The position numbers and the translations under genes are program-made. 64,000 bases of DNA. Origin: Ferdinandcohnia sp047246645. GTDB taxonomy: Bacteria > Bacillota > Bacilli > Bacillales > Bacillaceae_L. The notes beneath the pieces are model-generated. The model was not told where the DNA came from. It was given only the letters and a program-made list of their open reading frames with translations, and did no database searches. The stretch covers positions 62,001-126,000 of the forward strand of contig NZ_JBFOKR010000005.1 in NCBI RefSeq assembly GCF_047246645.1. The letters run 5' to 3'. Shown here one piece after another: positions 18,901 to 26,865 of this stretch. Position 1 is the first letter of the stretch, and each line of letters starts with the position of its first letter.

Positions 18901-19321
18901 GACTATGTTTGGAGTTGACCCAACTCCGATACCTGATAAAGCAAAGGGACCAGAGCAATCAAATGGTAACGTATCAGGTTCGGACTGGATTCAAGCTGAG
19001 GTTAATCCATTATTACTATCAATTACTCTCCAAGCACCTGTAAGTGTAAAAGTAGGAGAAACTGTAAAAATTGAGGCGACTGGCCATCAAAAAGACAATC
19101 TAAACTTCCCGCTTCGCTATCCAGCAACTGTTCAATGGGAAGGTAGTAACAATGTCTTTATCGGTAAGGGAGAGGAACTAGCCCGTGCAGAATCATCCGG
19201 TAAATATGATGCACTCTTTAACCAGCAAACACTTGAGCTAAAAGCCTTAAATGCTGGAGAAATTAGCTTGAAGGTTGAAGCAAATAGAATGACTGAGGAA
19301 CTTAGTATTGTAGTTCAGTAG
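15935..19321 (+). CDS. Secreted phosphodiester glycosidase / metallophosphoesterase fusion
   Basis: A 1128-aa exoenzyme. A signal peptide (residues 1-26, cleavage after VHA) is followed by an NAGPA-type phosphodiester glycosidase domain with NGDFFD near 127 and LDGGGSTTM near 356. Bacterial-Ig-like linkers follow, then a carbohydrate-binding-like beta domain at about 590-745. A calcineurin-type metallophosphoesterase (about 760-1000) carries all its metal motifs: ADSQF with Asp766, GDLVD, GNHE near 836, HHP, and GGHAHT near 951. A last Ig-like domain closes it. It probably cleaves sugar-phosphodiester polymers such as teichoic acid or phosphoglycans outside the cell and then removes phosphate. 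The substrate is inference. A GAGGGGAG site precedes the ATG. Confidence 0.85.
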   Translation: MNVKWWRNVVLASVITVPLAPTVHADGEPSDVAQARSTSSNKNEPVIFVGPAGKTLVSNQETTPIGPGINLTRFERFDIRGWLNGEVMTIELGNESVSTDLLYPGKISSAKPLSEMAKEAGAIAGVNGDFFDINNTKAPLGTAISGGEMIKGPQGSHTLTAGVDKSGLGYISTILLDGKVKLPTGEFTLDTLNQYGISKDGIGLYTSIWGSAERSQGGSPVYEVTVTEGKVSSVSEGAGRGAIPENAFVLVGREKGAVALQTLSVGDDVSVNYAPKTDNDVSFAVGGNVKLVEEGQVLSNLDDSTSAPRSAVGFSEDRKTMILVAVDGRQTDSRGMTFKELAELLKEYGAYSALNLDGGGSTTMVARKPGTDNIEVVNQPSDGVERSVPNGIGIFAKAGSGELNSFTVATVFESEKSSRVFPGLTRTFIGLGHDENYTPVSVEDVKWKALPADVGTFGKDGEFHAKKPGKAIAEAQVKSAKGSMEITVLSALNKIEASESRLSLEVGKQTSFSVNGYDKDGYSAPIEARDVKLEYDNTIISIMENVDGSFTVVPKKDGESALVTITVQDEVAYLPVTIGLATQKIDEFEEINGWSFTKYPDAVGASMSHVDGRTGKGIELAYDFSTTTATRAAYLQASPMIELPGSVQKIGLWVKGDGNGAWLRTVLEDAGGTRYTLTLADKVDWTGWKYVETTIPEGVRYPVKLWRIYPVETNRNNQYTGQLVFDDVTVKVPTSIDVPEETKDADPLIIQNGEIEKGRWTFAVLADSQFVAKSPNSSQVQMARESLRQIVAAKPDFLVINGDLVDSAWKEDFDLAEQILQEEVGDKLPIYYLPGNHEIMGPGTLDNFLEVYENNRYTFDHKGTRFILLDSSTGSFRTSDFQQLLDLKKALTEAAADPKVKNVVVMAHHPTRDPLPTKNSQLSDRKESNLLEQFLTEFRQDSGGKGALFVGGHAHTVSVDRVEGVPYMVVGPSGKAPYGSSDAGGFYEWTMFGVDPTPIPDKAKGPEQSNGNVSGSDWIQAEVNPLLLSITLQAPVSVKVGETVKIEATGHQKDNLNFPLRYPATVQWEGSNNVFIGKGEELARAESSGKYDALFNQQTLELKALNAGEISLKVEANRMTEELSIVVQ

Positions 19322-19322
19322 T

Positions 19323-19378
19323 GAGACAAGGGTTCTTTGTTCCAAACTGCTGGGACTGAGGGACAGGTCGTTGTCCAA
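19323..19378. repeat. GGGACA palindromic repeats, degenerate tandem copies B
   Basis: Two degraded units, 19323-19346 (GAGACAAGGG...TTGTTCC) and 19351-19378 (GGGACTGAGGGACAGG...TTGTCCAA), directly after the phosphodiesterase stop codon. Confidence 0.5.
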
Positions 19379-19497
19379 ACTTGGGTTAGACTGGTTTACT
19401 GTGCCTAGTACTAAACACGTAATATGTTTATTTAGGTGTAAGAGTAAATAATGCGTTGTGTGAAAGGACAATTGTATACTCCTATTCATAATAGTAT

Positions 19498-19532
19498 AAA
19501 AGCGAACATCTTATATGAAGGTGTTCGCTTTT
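19498..19532. terminator. Terminator between convergent genes
   Basis: Stem AAAAGCGAACA / TGTTCGCTTTT, symmetrical, so it could serve both strands. Confidence 0.78.
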
Positions 19533-19543
19533 ACTATGGTTTT

Positions 19544-19570
19544 GGGATAGTCCCTGCGTCCCATTATCCC
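19544..19570. repeat. GGGACA-like palindromic repeat, copy C
   Basis: GGGATAGTCCC joined to GCGTCCCATTATCCC. It overlaps the stop codon and last two codons of the MetE-C-like gene. It is the only copy that enters a coding sequence. Confidence 0.5.
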
Positions 19571-20667
19571 CAAATTTCTTTAGAGATATCTACGATATAT
19601 TTCAATTTTGCCCATTGTTCTTCCTCGGTTAAGATATTACCGTGGTGAGTGGAAGCGAAACCGCATTGTGGGCTGATACATAATTGCTCAAGTGGTACAT
19701 ATTTTGTTGCTTCTTCTACACGAGCTTTAATGTTTTCCCTGTTTTCTAAAGTACCATGCTTTGAAGTGAATACTCCAAGTACGACTTGTGGTCCCCCATT
19801 TGGAATATATTCTAATGGTCCGAAGTCTCCAGAACGGTCATCATCATATTCTAAGAAAAACCCAGTTACTTTTTCTTTAGCAAAAAGGGTAGGCGCAATT
19901 TTCGCATAACTACCTTCAAAAGCCCATTTAGATCTGTAGTTACCACGGCATAGGTGAGTAGTGACAACTAAATCCTCTGGCTTATCTTCCAATACACCAT
20001 TAACAACACGTAAAGCTAGGTCAATTAATTCTTCACGTGAATAGCCACTATCATTAAAAGGAATTTCTGGTGCATTCAGACCAGCTATGTAAACATCATC
20101 TAGCTGTAAATAACGGCATCCTGCATCATAAAAAGCTTTAATTGCATCACGGTAGGTTTGGATGATATCTTTTGTATATTCTTCAATGTCAGGATAGATT
20201 TCTAAATTACGGATACCAGCGTTAAATAATTGGTTAGGACTTGGAATCGTTTGTTTAGCAACAGCTCGGTCTCCAACAATTTCTTTAAATTCAATAAAGT
20301 CTTTAACATGTGGGTGGTCCGGGTTAAACGAGATTTTTCCAACAACACGCACATCGTAACGCTCAGTTTCCTCACCTTTAAATGCAAAACCACTTTCAGG
20401 AACATAGCCCTCAACACCATTTAAATGCTCTAGGAAATCAGTATGCCAAAAACGGCGACGGAACTCCCCATCAGTAACAGCTTGTAATCCTACCTCTATT
20501 TGCTTATCAACAATTTTCTTAATTTCTTCTGTTTCAATTCCGTGTAATTCTTGTGCAGTAATATCGCCTGCCTGGAATGCCTTTCTTGCCTGATGAATCC
20601 TCTCTGGCCGTAATAAACTACCTACATGATCTGCTCTAAACGGTGCCTTAACTAATGTCTTTGTCAA
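19564..20667 (-). CDS. Cobalamin-independent methionine synthase II family protein (YxjG/YxjH-like)
   Basis: A 367-aa cytosolic enzyme related to the C-terminal half of MetE. It begins with PFRADHVGSLLRP, followed by AVTDGEFRRRFW. Later segments show the zinc ligands of the family: HLCRGN with His/Cys and ISPQCGFAS with the second Cys. Single-domain homologues in Bacillus (YxjG, YxjH) take part in methionine salvage or synthesis from homocysteine. The S-box riboswitch in the leader strongly supports a methionine role. The start is TTG with GGGAGAG upstream. The methyl donor is not certain. Confidence 0.88.
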   Translation of the reverse strand: MTKTLVKAPFRADHVGSLLRPERIHQARKAFQAGDITAQELHGIETEEIKKIVDKQIEVGLQAVTDGEFRRRFWHTDFLEHLNGVEGYVPESGFAFKGEETERYDVRVVGKISFNPDHPHVKDFIEFKEIVGDRAVAKQTIPSPNQLFNAGIRNLEIYPDIEEYTKDIIQTYRDAIKAFYDAGCRYLQLDDVYIAGLNAPEIPFNDSGYSREELIDLALRVVNGVLEDKPEDLVVTTHLCRGNYRSKWAFEGSYAKIAPTLFAKEKVTGFFLEYDDDRSGDFGPLEYIPNGGPQVVLGVFTSKHGTLENRENIKARVEEATKYVPLEQLCISPQCGFASTHHGNILTEEEQWAKLKYIVDISKEIWG

Positions 20668-20691
20668 TTGAATCTCTCCCTTTTATTGATT

Positions 20692-20727
20692 TGGGACAAG
20701 GGGACAGGTCACTGTCCTAATGTCCAA
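20692..20727. repeat. GGGACA palindromic repeat, copy D (in riboswitch leader)
   Basis: TGGGACAAGGGGACAGG...CTGTCC...TGTCCAA. It sits between the riboswitch terminator and the ribosome site of the MetE-C-like gene, so it is transcribed as part of the leader whenever the switch reads through. Confidence 0.65.
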
Positions 20728-20731
20728 ACAT

Positions 20732-20763
20732 AAAAAACCTCTCTTCAAAAATAAGAAGAGAGG
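20732..20763 (-). terminator. S-box riboswitch terminator
   Basis: Reverse-strand stem CCTCTCTTC / GAAGAGAGG followed by T6. The 5' arm can alternatively pair upstream in the antiterminator. Confidence 0.9.
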
Positions 20764-20790
20764 GTAATAGATAAGTAGAATCCTGCTCTT

Positions 20791-20888
20791 CTTATCTTCT
20801 AGCATTACGCTACTGGAGTTGGCACAGTACTATTTAAAGTCCGCTGCCGAGGTATCATAGGGCCAGTCCCTCCACCTCTCTTGATAAG
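20791..20888 (-). promoter_or_regulatory. SAM-I (S-box) riboswitch aptamer
   Basis: On the reverse strand the leader shows the conserved blocks in order: CTTATCAAGAGAGGTGGAGG, GACTGGCCC, ATGATACCTCGGCAGC, GTGCCAACTCCAG, and the closing P1 strand AGATAAG. When S-adenosylmethionine is bound, the downstream terminator forms and the MetE-C-like gene is switched off. Match to the Bacillus S-box is unmistakable. Confidence 0.96.
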
Positions 20889-20920
20889 AAAGAAAACGAA
20901 ATATTAAATTTATAGACTTT

Positions 20921-20949
20921 ACTTTACATTTTACAAATTGAAATGTCAA
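20921..20949 (-). promoter_or_regulatory. Sigma-A promoter for the riboswitch transcript
   Basis: Reverse-strand TTGACA (20944-20949), 17-bp spacer, TAAAGT (20921-20926). It places the transcript start about 25 bases before the aptamer. Confidence 0.65.
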
Positions 20950-21024
20950 CTGTGAAATGAAAAACTACCAAATCTATCTTTTGTAATTAGACTATTCCTG
21001 TATAATTGAAAGATACATAGAAAA

Positions 21025-21052
21025 TGGGACAAGGGACCTGTCCTCTGTGCCA
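21025..21052. repeat. GGGACA palindromic repeat, copy E
   Basis: TGGGACAAGGGACCTGTCC then TCTGTGCCA. It ends 20 bases before the TTG start of the TauE-like gene, immediately ahead of its ribosome site. Confidence 0.7.
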
Positions 21053-21072
21053 GCATAAGGGAGCGTACAAAA

Positions 21073-21879
21073 TTGGTTTATATACTTCTTTTATTAATTG
21101 GGTTTGTGGGAGGTACGATTGGTAGTCTTGCCGGTTTAGGTGGGGGAGTAGTTATTGTTCCTTCTTTATTGTTCTTAGGAGGTAGTCTTGCGCTTATTCC
21201 CTCAATAAGCCCACAAACTGCTGTTGGTACGTCTGTACTAATTATTGTTTTTACTGGCTTATCTTCGACGTTAGCCTACTTAAAACAAAAGAAAGTAGAC
21301 TATGTAAGTGGATTGATATTTTTTATTGGAAGCGGACCAGGAGCTATAGTTGGCGCTTATTTAAATGATAAATTAGAGCTTACATTCTTTTATACCTTGT
21401 TCGGAATATTAATGGTATTTATTTCGTTCGTATTGGCCATTTCAAACAAGCTAAAACCTATCCAGTTCTCTAAGGGGCTTGAAAGAACCTATATAGATAA
21501 TGAAGGGAAGGAAACGACTTATCGAGTTTATATACCTCTGGGTATCGCATTTGCTTTTGTGGTTGGTGCATTGTCTGGCCTATTCGGAATAGGTGGGGGA
21601 GCACTAATGGTGCCTCTCATGTTACTAGTTTTTCGTTTTCCACCATCTGTAGCTGTTGCAACCTCTATGTTACTAGTGTTTCTATCTGCAATTACAGGAT
21701 CAATCGCACATATCCAACAAGGAAATGTCGAATGGCTATACGCTCTTGCTCTCATACCTGGCGCATGGTTCGGAGCAAAATTTGGTGCAATTCTTAACAA
21801 ATCATTAAATGAGAAAACAATTGTACTTGTCTTTAGAATTTTTATATTAGTTATTGGAATTAGACTGATTCTTTCTTAA
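21073..21879 (+). CDS. Sulfite exporter TauE/SafE family permease
   Basis: A 268-aa integral membrane protein with about eight helices in two homologous halves. Each half starts with a glycine-rich signature: GFVGGTIGSLAGLGGGVVIVP near residue 10 and GALSGLFGIGGGALMVP near residue 163. This internal repeat defines the family, which exports sulfite, sulfoacetate or other organosulfur anions. It is divergent from a SAM-riboswitch gene, so a sulfur-related substrate is plausible but unproven. The start is TTG after AAGGGAG. Confidence 0.88.
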   Translation: MVYILLLLIGFVGGTIGSLAGLGGGVVIVPSLLFLGGSLALIPSISPQTAVGTSVLIIVFTGLSSTLAYLKQKKVDYVSGLIFFIGSGPGAIVGAYLNDKLELTFFYTLFGILMVFISFVLAISNKLKPIQFSKGLERTYIDNEGKETTYRVYIPLGIAFAFVVGALSGLFGIGGGALMVPLMLLVFRFPPSVAVATSMLLVFLSAITGSIAHIQQGNVEWLYALALIPGAWFGAKFGAILNKSLNEKTIVLVFRIFILVIGIRLILS

Positions 21880-21903
21880 CTAGACTAACTTTCTCTTTGG
21901 TTT

Positions 21904-21932
21904 TGGGACAATGTACCTGTCCCTCTGTCCCA
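21904..21932. repeat. GGGACA palindromic repeat, copy F
   Basis: TGGGACAATGTACCTGTCCC then TCTGTCCCA, 24 bases after the TauE-like gene and just before its terminator. Confidence 0.7.
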
Positions 21933-21949
21933 GACGGGAACCATGTCAC

Positions 21950-22005
21950 AAAAAGCCGCTTACACTTGAAATGAGAATTTCGAGTGTGAGTGGCTTTTTG
22001 TTTTT
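21950..22005 (+). terminator. Terminator before the germinant receptor operon
   Basis: Long imperfect stem AAAAAGCC...ACACT / AGTGT...GGCTTTTT followed by GTTTTT. Confidence 0.8.
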
Positions 22006-22088
22006 ACTCATTTTTCCTGCGAAAGAATAAAATACCGTTTTTATAGGAAAATAATAAAAAAATCTATATCTTTGAATGAGGTAGCGCG

Positions 22089-23798
22089 ATGTCATGGTCA
22101 ACGATTAGAAGGAGTAAACGAAATAGTTCTCAAAAAAAGCCGGAAGAAGCTATCCCAATTCCTCATAAGTTGGTTGAGGACATGGAGAAGAAGAAGATTG
22201 GCAAGAGTCTTGATGAAATTATTGAGTTACTCCAAGATTTATTAGGGAAAAATGTTGACTTTTTTTATCGGCACTTCCAATTGTATGGAAAGTTTCGTGC
22301 TGTCATTGTATATTTTTCCAGCCTAGTTGATAAAAAGGCAATTAACAATGAAGTTATGAAGCCGTTAATGTATATCCCAATTTATACTGATATCTCTACT
22401 ATCACATTAGAAAACCTGGAGGATTTTATTTTTAATGAATCCATATTTCATAGTGAGGCGAAGGGTGAATGTAATATTGAAAAAATCATACAAGCGTTAT
22501 TACGAGGAGAAACGCTTGTTTTTATTGATGGATTAGATACTGCTATAAAATTTGGTGTAAAAAATATCGAAAAACGTTCGATTTCTCAACCTGAAACAGA
22601 GCAGGTTATTCTAGGGCCGAGGGAAGGTTTTATTGAATCTCTTCAGACTAATTTGGCATTGCTGCGAAATCGGTTGAAAACAGCTGATTTCCGTATAGAA
22701 ACATTAGAAATTGGGCGCTTATCTAAATCAACTGTTGCAGTTTGTTATCTAGAAGGAATTGCCACGAATGACCTAGTTAATGAGGTTAAAGATCGGCTAG
22801 GTAAAATTGATATAGATGCGATATTAGATGTGGGATATATCGAGCAATTTATTGAAGATAATCATATGTCCCCTTTCCCTCAGATACAGAGCACGGAACG
22901 ACCTGATAAAACGGTTGGAAGCCTGCTAGAAGGAAGGGTTGCCATACTAGTAGATGGGTCCCCTTTTTCTCTCATCGTACCAGTTGTTTTTAACCAGTTT
23001 TATCAAACATTTGAAGATTACTCATCCCGGTTTTTAATGGGAAGCTTTGTGCGACTTGCACGTATGGTAGCTTTAGTTTTTTCATTAATTTTTCCGTCTC
23101 TTTATGTATCCTTTATATCGTTTAATCCTGAGCTTTTGCCAACTGAATTTGCTGTAGCAGTTGCAGGTGGTAGAGCAGGGGTGCCTTTTCCAGCAGTTAT
23201 CGAAGTTCTAATCATTGAGATAGCTATGGAAGTACTCCGAGAAGCGACTGTACGTTTACCCAAGCAGGTTGGTGGGGCTCTTTCTATAGTAGGAGTTCTT
23301 GTTATTGGACAAGCTGCTGTTGAAGCCGGGATAGCAAGCCCTATTACAGTTGTTGTTATTGCTTTAACAACGATTGGGTCATTCGCAACACCTGCCTATA
23401 GTGCTGCATTTGCGCTACGTATGCTGCGATTTCCAATTGTGATTATGGCTGGTTTTTTTGGGCTCTATGGTGTAGTGATTGGAGTTATTTTTATCTTTAA
23501 CCATATGCTCTCATTAAAATCCTTCGGAGTTCCCTATATGAGCCCCGTTACACCCGGTAATTTTCAAGGTTTTAAGGATGTTATCATAAGGGCACCTTTT
23601 TGGTGGATGCCTAAACGTCCAGCTATGCTTCACCCCCAGAATTCGGACCGTTTAGGAACGACTAAGGAGGAATTGAAAAAAGCACCAAGTAATACGTTGG
23701 ATCCATTAAAGGTCGGAAATGAAAAGTGGAAGGAGGGGAAGTCTGATGGAATACCCAAAGGAAATAACAGTCATACAAGCGACGACAATTCTAATTAG
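22089..23798 (+). CDS. Spore germinant receptor A subunit (GerA/GerK type)
   Basis: A 569-aa inner spore membrane protein. The N-terminal soluble part (to about residue 310) ends with the family motif LVDGSPFSLIVPVVFNQFYQ. The C-terminal half has about five to six helices, including VAVAGGRAGVPFPAVIEVLI. Its Ser/Lys-rich tail resembles GerXA proteins. With XB and XC it forms the receptor that senses amino acids or sugars and triggers germination. A GAGGTAG site precedes the ATG. The end overlaps the XB start by 53 bases. The germinant cannot be read from sequence. Confidence 0.95.
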   Translation: MSWSTIRRSKRNSSQKKPEEAIPIPHKLVEDMEKKKIGKSLDEIIELLQDLLGKNVDFFYRHFQLYGKFRAVIVYFSSLVDKKAINNEVMKPLMYIPIYTDISTITLENLEDFIFNESIFHSEAKGECNIEKIIQALLRGETLVFIDGLDTAIKFGVKNIEKRSISQPETEQVILGPREGFIESLQTNLALLRNRLKTADFRIETLEIGRLSKSTVAVCYLEGIATNDLVNEVKDRLGKIDIDAILDVGYIEQFIEDNHMSPFPQIQSTERPDKTVGSLLEGRVAILVDGSPFSLIVPVVFNQFYQTFEDYSSRFLMGSFVRLARMVALVFSLIFPSLYVSFISFNPELLPTEFAVAVAGGRAGVPFPAVIEVLIIEIAMEVLREATVRLPKQVGGALSIVGVLVIGQAAVEAGIASPITVVVIALTTIGSFATPAYSAAFALRMLRFPIVIMAGFFGLYGVVIGVIFIFNHMLSLKSFGVPYMSPVTPGNFQGFKDVIIRAPFWWMPKRPAMLHPQNSDRLGTTKEELKKAPSNTLDPLKVGNEKWKEGKSDGIPKGNNSHTSDDNSN

Positions 23799-24851
23799 TA
23801 CGATTATTGGTGTCGGACTTCTTGCACTTCCACTATTTGCAGTAGAGACTGCTGATACTGGTGCTCCGCTGGTTACCTTAATGGGGATAGCGATTGCATC
23901 TTTAGGACTTGGAATAATTACCTTCCTAGGGATACGCCACCCACGTAAATCTTTAATTGTATATGGAGAGGATATTCTAGGAAATGGGCAGGAAGGCTTT
24001 CAAGCCTTATGGTTATCCTCTTTTTTGCAACGTTAACTGGATTAACATCAAGAGAATTTGGGGCGGTTGTTATAACCGCAATACTAAAGCAGACTCCCCT
24101 TGAGGTAACGGTTATTGTAATGTTAGTTCTTGCTGCAATTTCGACGAGAAATGATATCAATATATTTGCTTATATACATAATTTTTATGTGCCAATCATA
24201 ATTGCACCAGGATTAATCGTTGTTGCATTATCTTTAAAAAATGCAAATACTTTATATTTATTTCCGATTATGGGTAACGAACCAGGGAATTACTTTGTAG
24301 GAGCGACTACTATTGCAGCATTATTCCAGGGCTCGTTTATCTTTACGATGATCATCCCTTACATGCGAAATCCCAAAAAAGCAATAAAGGCTAGTCTATT
24401 TGGGATGATATTTGCAGGTGGGTTATATTTTTTGATTGTTGTAGCAACTGTCGCTGTATTTGGACCGGGTGAAATTAAACAGTTATTATGGCCAACACTC
24501 GAATTAGCACGCACTACATCTATACCCGGAAATATTCTGCAACGTTTGGATATTGTATTTTTATCGGTATGGGTAACAGCAGTTTTTACTACCCTTTTTT
24601 CAAGCTATATGTTTACGGTTCATTCTATAAGTCAGTTATTTAGGTTAAGGGATCATAAAATGTTATCCTTATTTATTTTACCGATTGTTTTTGTTATAGC
24701 GATGATTCCCCAAAATATTTTGCAATTATATGACGTTATTGAAGTCTTTGGTAGATTAGGTCTTATCATAACGATTGGTTATCCATCTTTATTACTTTGT
24801 GTAGACCTTATAAAGAAAAAGGTGAAAAAAAGTGGGAGTATCAAAGCATAA
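23746..24851 (+). pseudogene. Spore germinant receptor B subunit with a single-base frameshift
   Basis: The ATG at 23746 follows GGAGGGG and encodes a typical GerXB start (EYPKEITVIQATTILIST). The frame breaks near 23982-23984. As written it gives LGNGQEGFQALW and stops at 24036. Inserting one A into the AAA run restores LGKWAGRLSSLMVILFFATL and an open frame to 24851. The rest is a complete APC-superfamily receptor subunit with about ten helices. Without this subunit the receptor is expected to be inactive. The missing base is in a short A tract, so a sequencing error is a real alternative to mutation. Confidence 0.9.
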
Positions 24852-26061
24852 GTCTATCATCAAGGCGATTCTAATGACTGTTGTACCTTGCCTGCTATTA
24901 GCTGGGTGCTGGGATAGTGAAGATATTGAACAACGTGCAGTTGTATTGGGGATATCGATTGACAAAATTGATAAATCAGAAGCGGAAGAATCTCTTGAGC
25001 AAATAACTGGATTGGGTAAGAATTTTCCTAAACCTAAAGAAGGATTAATTGAACTTACTGCTCAAATTGCTGTGCCAGGGCGTATTCCATTGGGGCCTCA
25101 GACCGGAGGGGCTGGCGTAGATCAAAAGCCAACCTGGTTAATCAAAGTAGTAGGTTATACAATTGATGACGCGATTGCAGTTCTTCAGCAGGAAGTGGCA
25201 GACCAACTGTTCTTTGGTCATCTCAGAATCATTGTAGTTAGTGAGGAAGTTGCAAAAGACGGATTAATAAGATTCAATGACTACCTTCGAAGAAATCCGG
25301 AAATACGAAGAACAGCCTGGATGGTCGTTTCAAAGGGAGAAGCAAAGAAGTTCATGGAAGTAGCTCCTAAGCTAGAACGTGTACCTACTTTATATTTATC
25401 AGCAATGGTTGAAAATGCTGTTGGATTGGGAAAGTTTCCTGATGATTTTATAGGGTTATTTTGGACGAAGCTTCAAAGTAAAGGGCAGGAAACGTTCCTT
25501 CCGTATCTAGAAATAAAAAAAGAGGATAATATTCAAATTTCAGGTTTGGCCTACTTTGTAGATGACAAAATGGTGGGTAAAACAGAGCCGGTTGAAATTG
25601 GGTTGTTCATGGCTATAACAGGTGAAAAAATGGGTGGGTATGAAGTCTTTGTTGAAGTACCTGATACAGATTCTAAGGTACTTGTTAGGGCGGACAAACG
25701 TAAGTCATCTATAAAAACATCTATTCGAAATGGGATACCGCATTTTACTATAAAGATACATTATGAGGCGTTAGTTGATGAAGGAACTCTTGATGTGAAA
25801 ATAAATGATCCTGAGATTCTTCGGAAAATTGAAGAGTCAGGTTCAAAAGGAGTAGTGGAGGGAACTACAAAATTAATAAAAAAGTTACAAGCGGAGCAGT
25901 CCGATATATTTGGATTTGGAGAATATGTACGAGCGAAGCAACCAAATTATTGGAATACTAAAGTAAAAACAAAAGAAAACTGGAGAGAAATATATAAGGA
26001 TATAACCTTTGATATTCAATGTTCATCTAAAATTCGTAGAATTGGTACAAAGGGAAAATAG
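24832..26061 (+). CDS. Spore germinant receptor C subunit (GerXC lipoprotein)
   Basis: A 409-aa lipoprotein with signal peptide and lipobox LLLAGCWD (Cys near residue 26). The family pattern CWDSEDIEQRAVVLGISID follows directly. The remaining domains match the Ger(x)C family in length and layout. It is lipid-anchored on the outer face of the inner spore membrane with the A and B subunits. The start GTG lies inside the XB 3' end (20-base overlap), as in coupled ger operons. Two close in-frame starts are possible, with little effect on the lipobox. Confidence 0.94.
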   Translation: MGVSKHKSIIKAILMTVVPCLLLAGCWDSEDIEQRAVVLGISIDKIDKSEAEESLEQITGLGKNFPKPKEGLIELTAQIAVPGRIPLGPQTGGAGVDQKPTWLIKVVGYTIDDAIAVLQQEVADQLFFGHLRIIVVSEEVAKDGLIRFNDYLRRNPEIRRTAWMVVSKGEAKKFMEVAPKLERVPTLYLSAMVENAVGLGKFPDDFIGLFWTKLQSKGQETFLPYLEIKKEDNIQISGLAYFVDDKMVGKTEPVEIGLFMAITGEKMGGYEVFVEVPDTDSKVLVRADKRKSSIKTSIRNGIPHFTIKIHYEALVDEGTLDVKINDPEILRKIEESGSKGVVEGTTKLIKKLQAEQSDIFGFGEYVRAKQPNYWNTKVKTKENWREIYKDITFDIQCSSKIRRIGTKGK

Positions 26062-26086
26062 TTTAAGTGTTCGGGAGGAGTTTAAT

Positions 26087-26290
26087 TTGGTCTATATCGG
26101 GTATACGAATTATATTGTCATTTTAAGTATTACTACCGGCGTCTTAATCCTCCTATTCGATGTAAAAATATACAAAGATGAAAAATTGAAAAAAGAAAAA
26201 AAAGTAAGCAAATTCCTAGGCTGGTTTAACATAGTTGCTGGCATACTAGTTCTCACCTTAAATTGGGCCTATCAAAACATTTTCTGGTAG
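26087..26290 (+). CDS. Small receptor D-subunit-like membrane protein
   Basis: A 67-aa protein with two hydrophobic segments (YIVILSITTGVLILLF and FLGWFNIVAGILVLTLNWAY) separated by a Lys-rich loop. Small two-helix D subunits are encoded next to many ger operons in Bacillus and modulate receptor function. Size, topology and place in the operon all fit. The start is TTG, chosen because GGGAGGAG lies nine bases upstream. A longer upstream frame overlaps gerXC and has no site. Homology to known D subunits is inference. Confidence 0.75.
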   Translation: MVYIGYTNYIVILSITTGVLILLFDVKIYKDEKLKKEKKVSKFLGWFNIVAGILVLTLNWAYQNIFW

Positions 26291-26299
26291 GAGGGAAAG

Positions 26300-26320
26300 A
26301 GTGACAGGTCTCTTGTCCCA
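26300..26320. repeat. GGGACA palindromic repeat, shortened copy G
   Basis: AGTGACAGG TCTCTTGTCCCA, ten bases after the ger operon stop codon. Only half the full unit is kept. Confidence 0.5.
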
Positions 26321-26426
26321 TTTAGTATAGATTTCCTAAAGTTTAACGATAATGAAGAAGGAGCTACACAGCAAGATGTTGAATTACATACTAAAGGTCT
26401 AAATGAAAAAATAGCAGGAGGTTTAC

Positions 26427-26822
26427 ATGGGAAGATTAGTTCATTTCGAAATTCATGTTGATGACATGGAGCGCGCAAAAACGTTTTACGGAGAAGTATT
26501 TGGGTGGACATTTCAAGACTGGACAGAATATGCTGGTATGCCATACTTTGGAGCTGTGACTGGGGATGATAGCGTACCAGGAATTAATGGAGCACTTATG
26601 AAACGACAAGGCCCTCCTCCGGAAAAAGGCCAGCCTTTGAATGGTTTTTCATGTACGATGGGTGTAGAGGACTATGATTCAACTGAAGCCAAGATTTTAA
26701 GTAATGGTGGCCAGGTAGCATTACCGAAATATGCCTTACCAGGAATGGCGTGGCAGGGCTACTATTTGGACACGGAAGGAAATATTATCGGCATTCATCA
26801 ACCAGATGAAAATGCAAAATAA
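26427..26822 (+). CDS. VOC-fold (glyoxalase/dioxygenase superfamily) protein
   Basis: A 131-aa single-domain protein. It begins GRLVHFEIHVDDMERAKTFY then GEVFGWTFQ, the usual first beta-alpha-beta module. It ends YYLDTEGNIIGIHQPDE, which carries the second-module metal-site pattern. Candidate metal ligands are His6 and the Glu of the GNIIGIH strand region. The substrate is unknown; homologues include predicted lactoylglutathione-lyase-like proteins. AGGAGG precedes the ATG and a terminator follows, so it is a single-gene unit. Confidence 0.85.
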   Translation: MGRLVHFEIHVDDMERAKTFYGEVFGWTFQDWTEYAGMPYFGAVTGDDSVPGINGALMKRQGPPPEKGQPLNGFSCTMGVEDYDSTEAKILSNGGQVALPKYALPGMAWQGYYLDTEGNIIGIHQPDENAK

Positions 26823-26841
26823 AGACTTAATTTCTACGAGC

Positions 26842-26865
26842 AGCACCGCTAATGTGGTGCTTTTT
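26842..26865 (+). terminator. Terminator after the VOC gene
   Basis: Stem AGCACC / GGTGCT with T5. Confidence 0.78.

Noticed and set aside
26320..26426. Protein-like stretch before the VOC gene (for example FNDNEEGATQQDVELH)
   Set aside because: No start codon or ribosome site and under 40 codons. It might be the tail of a lost gene, but I cannot support it.
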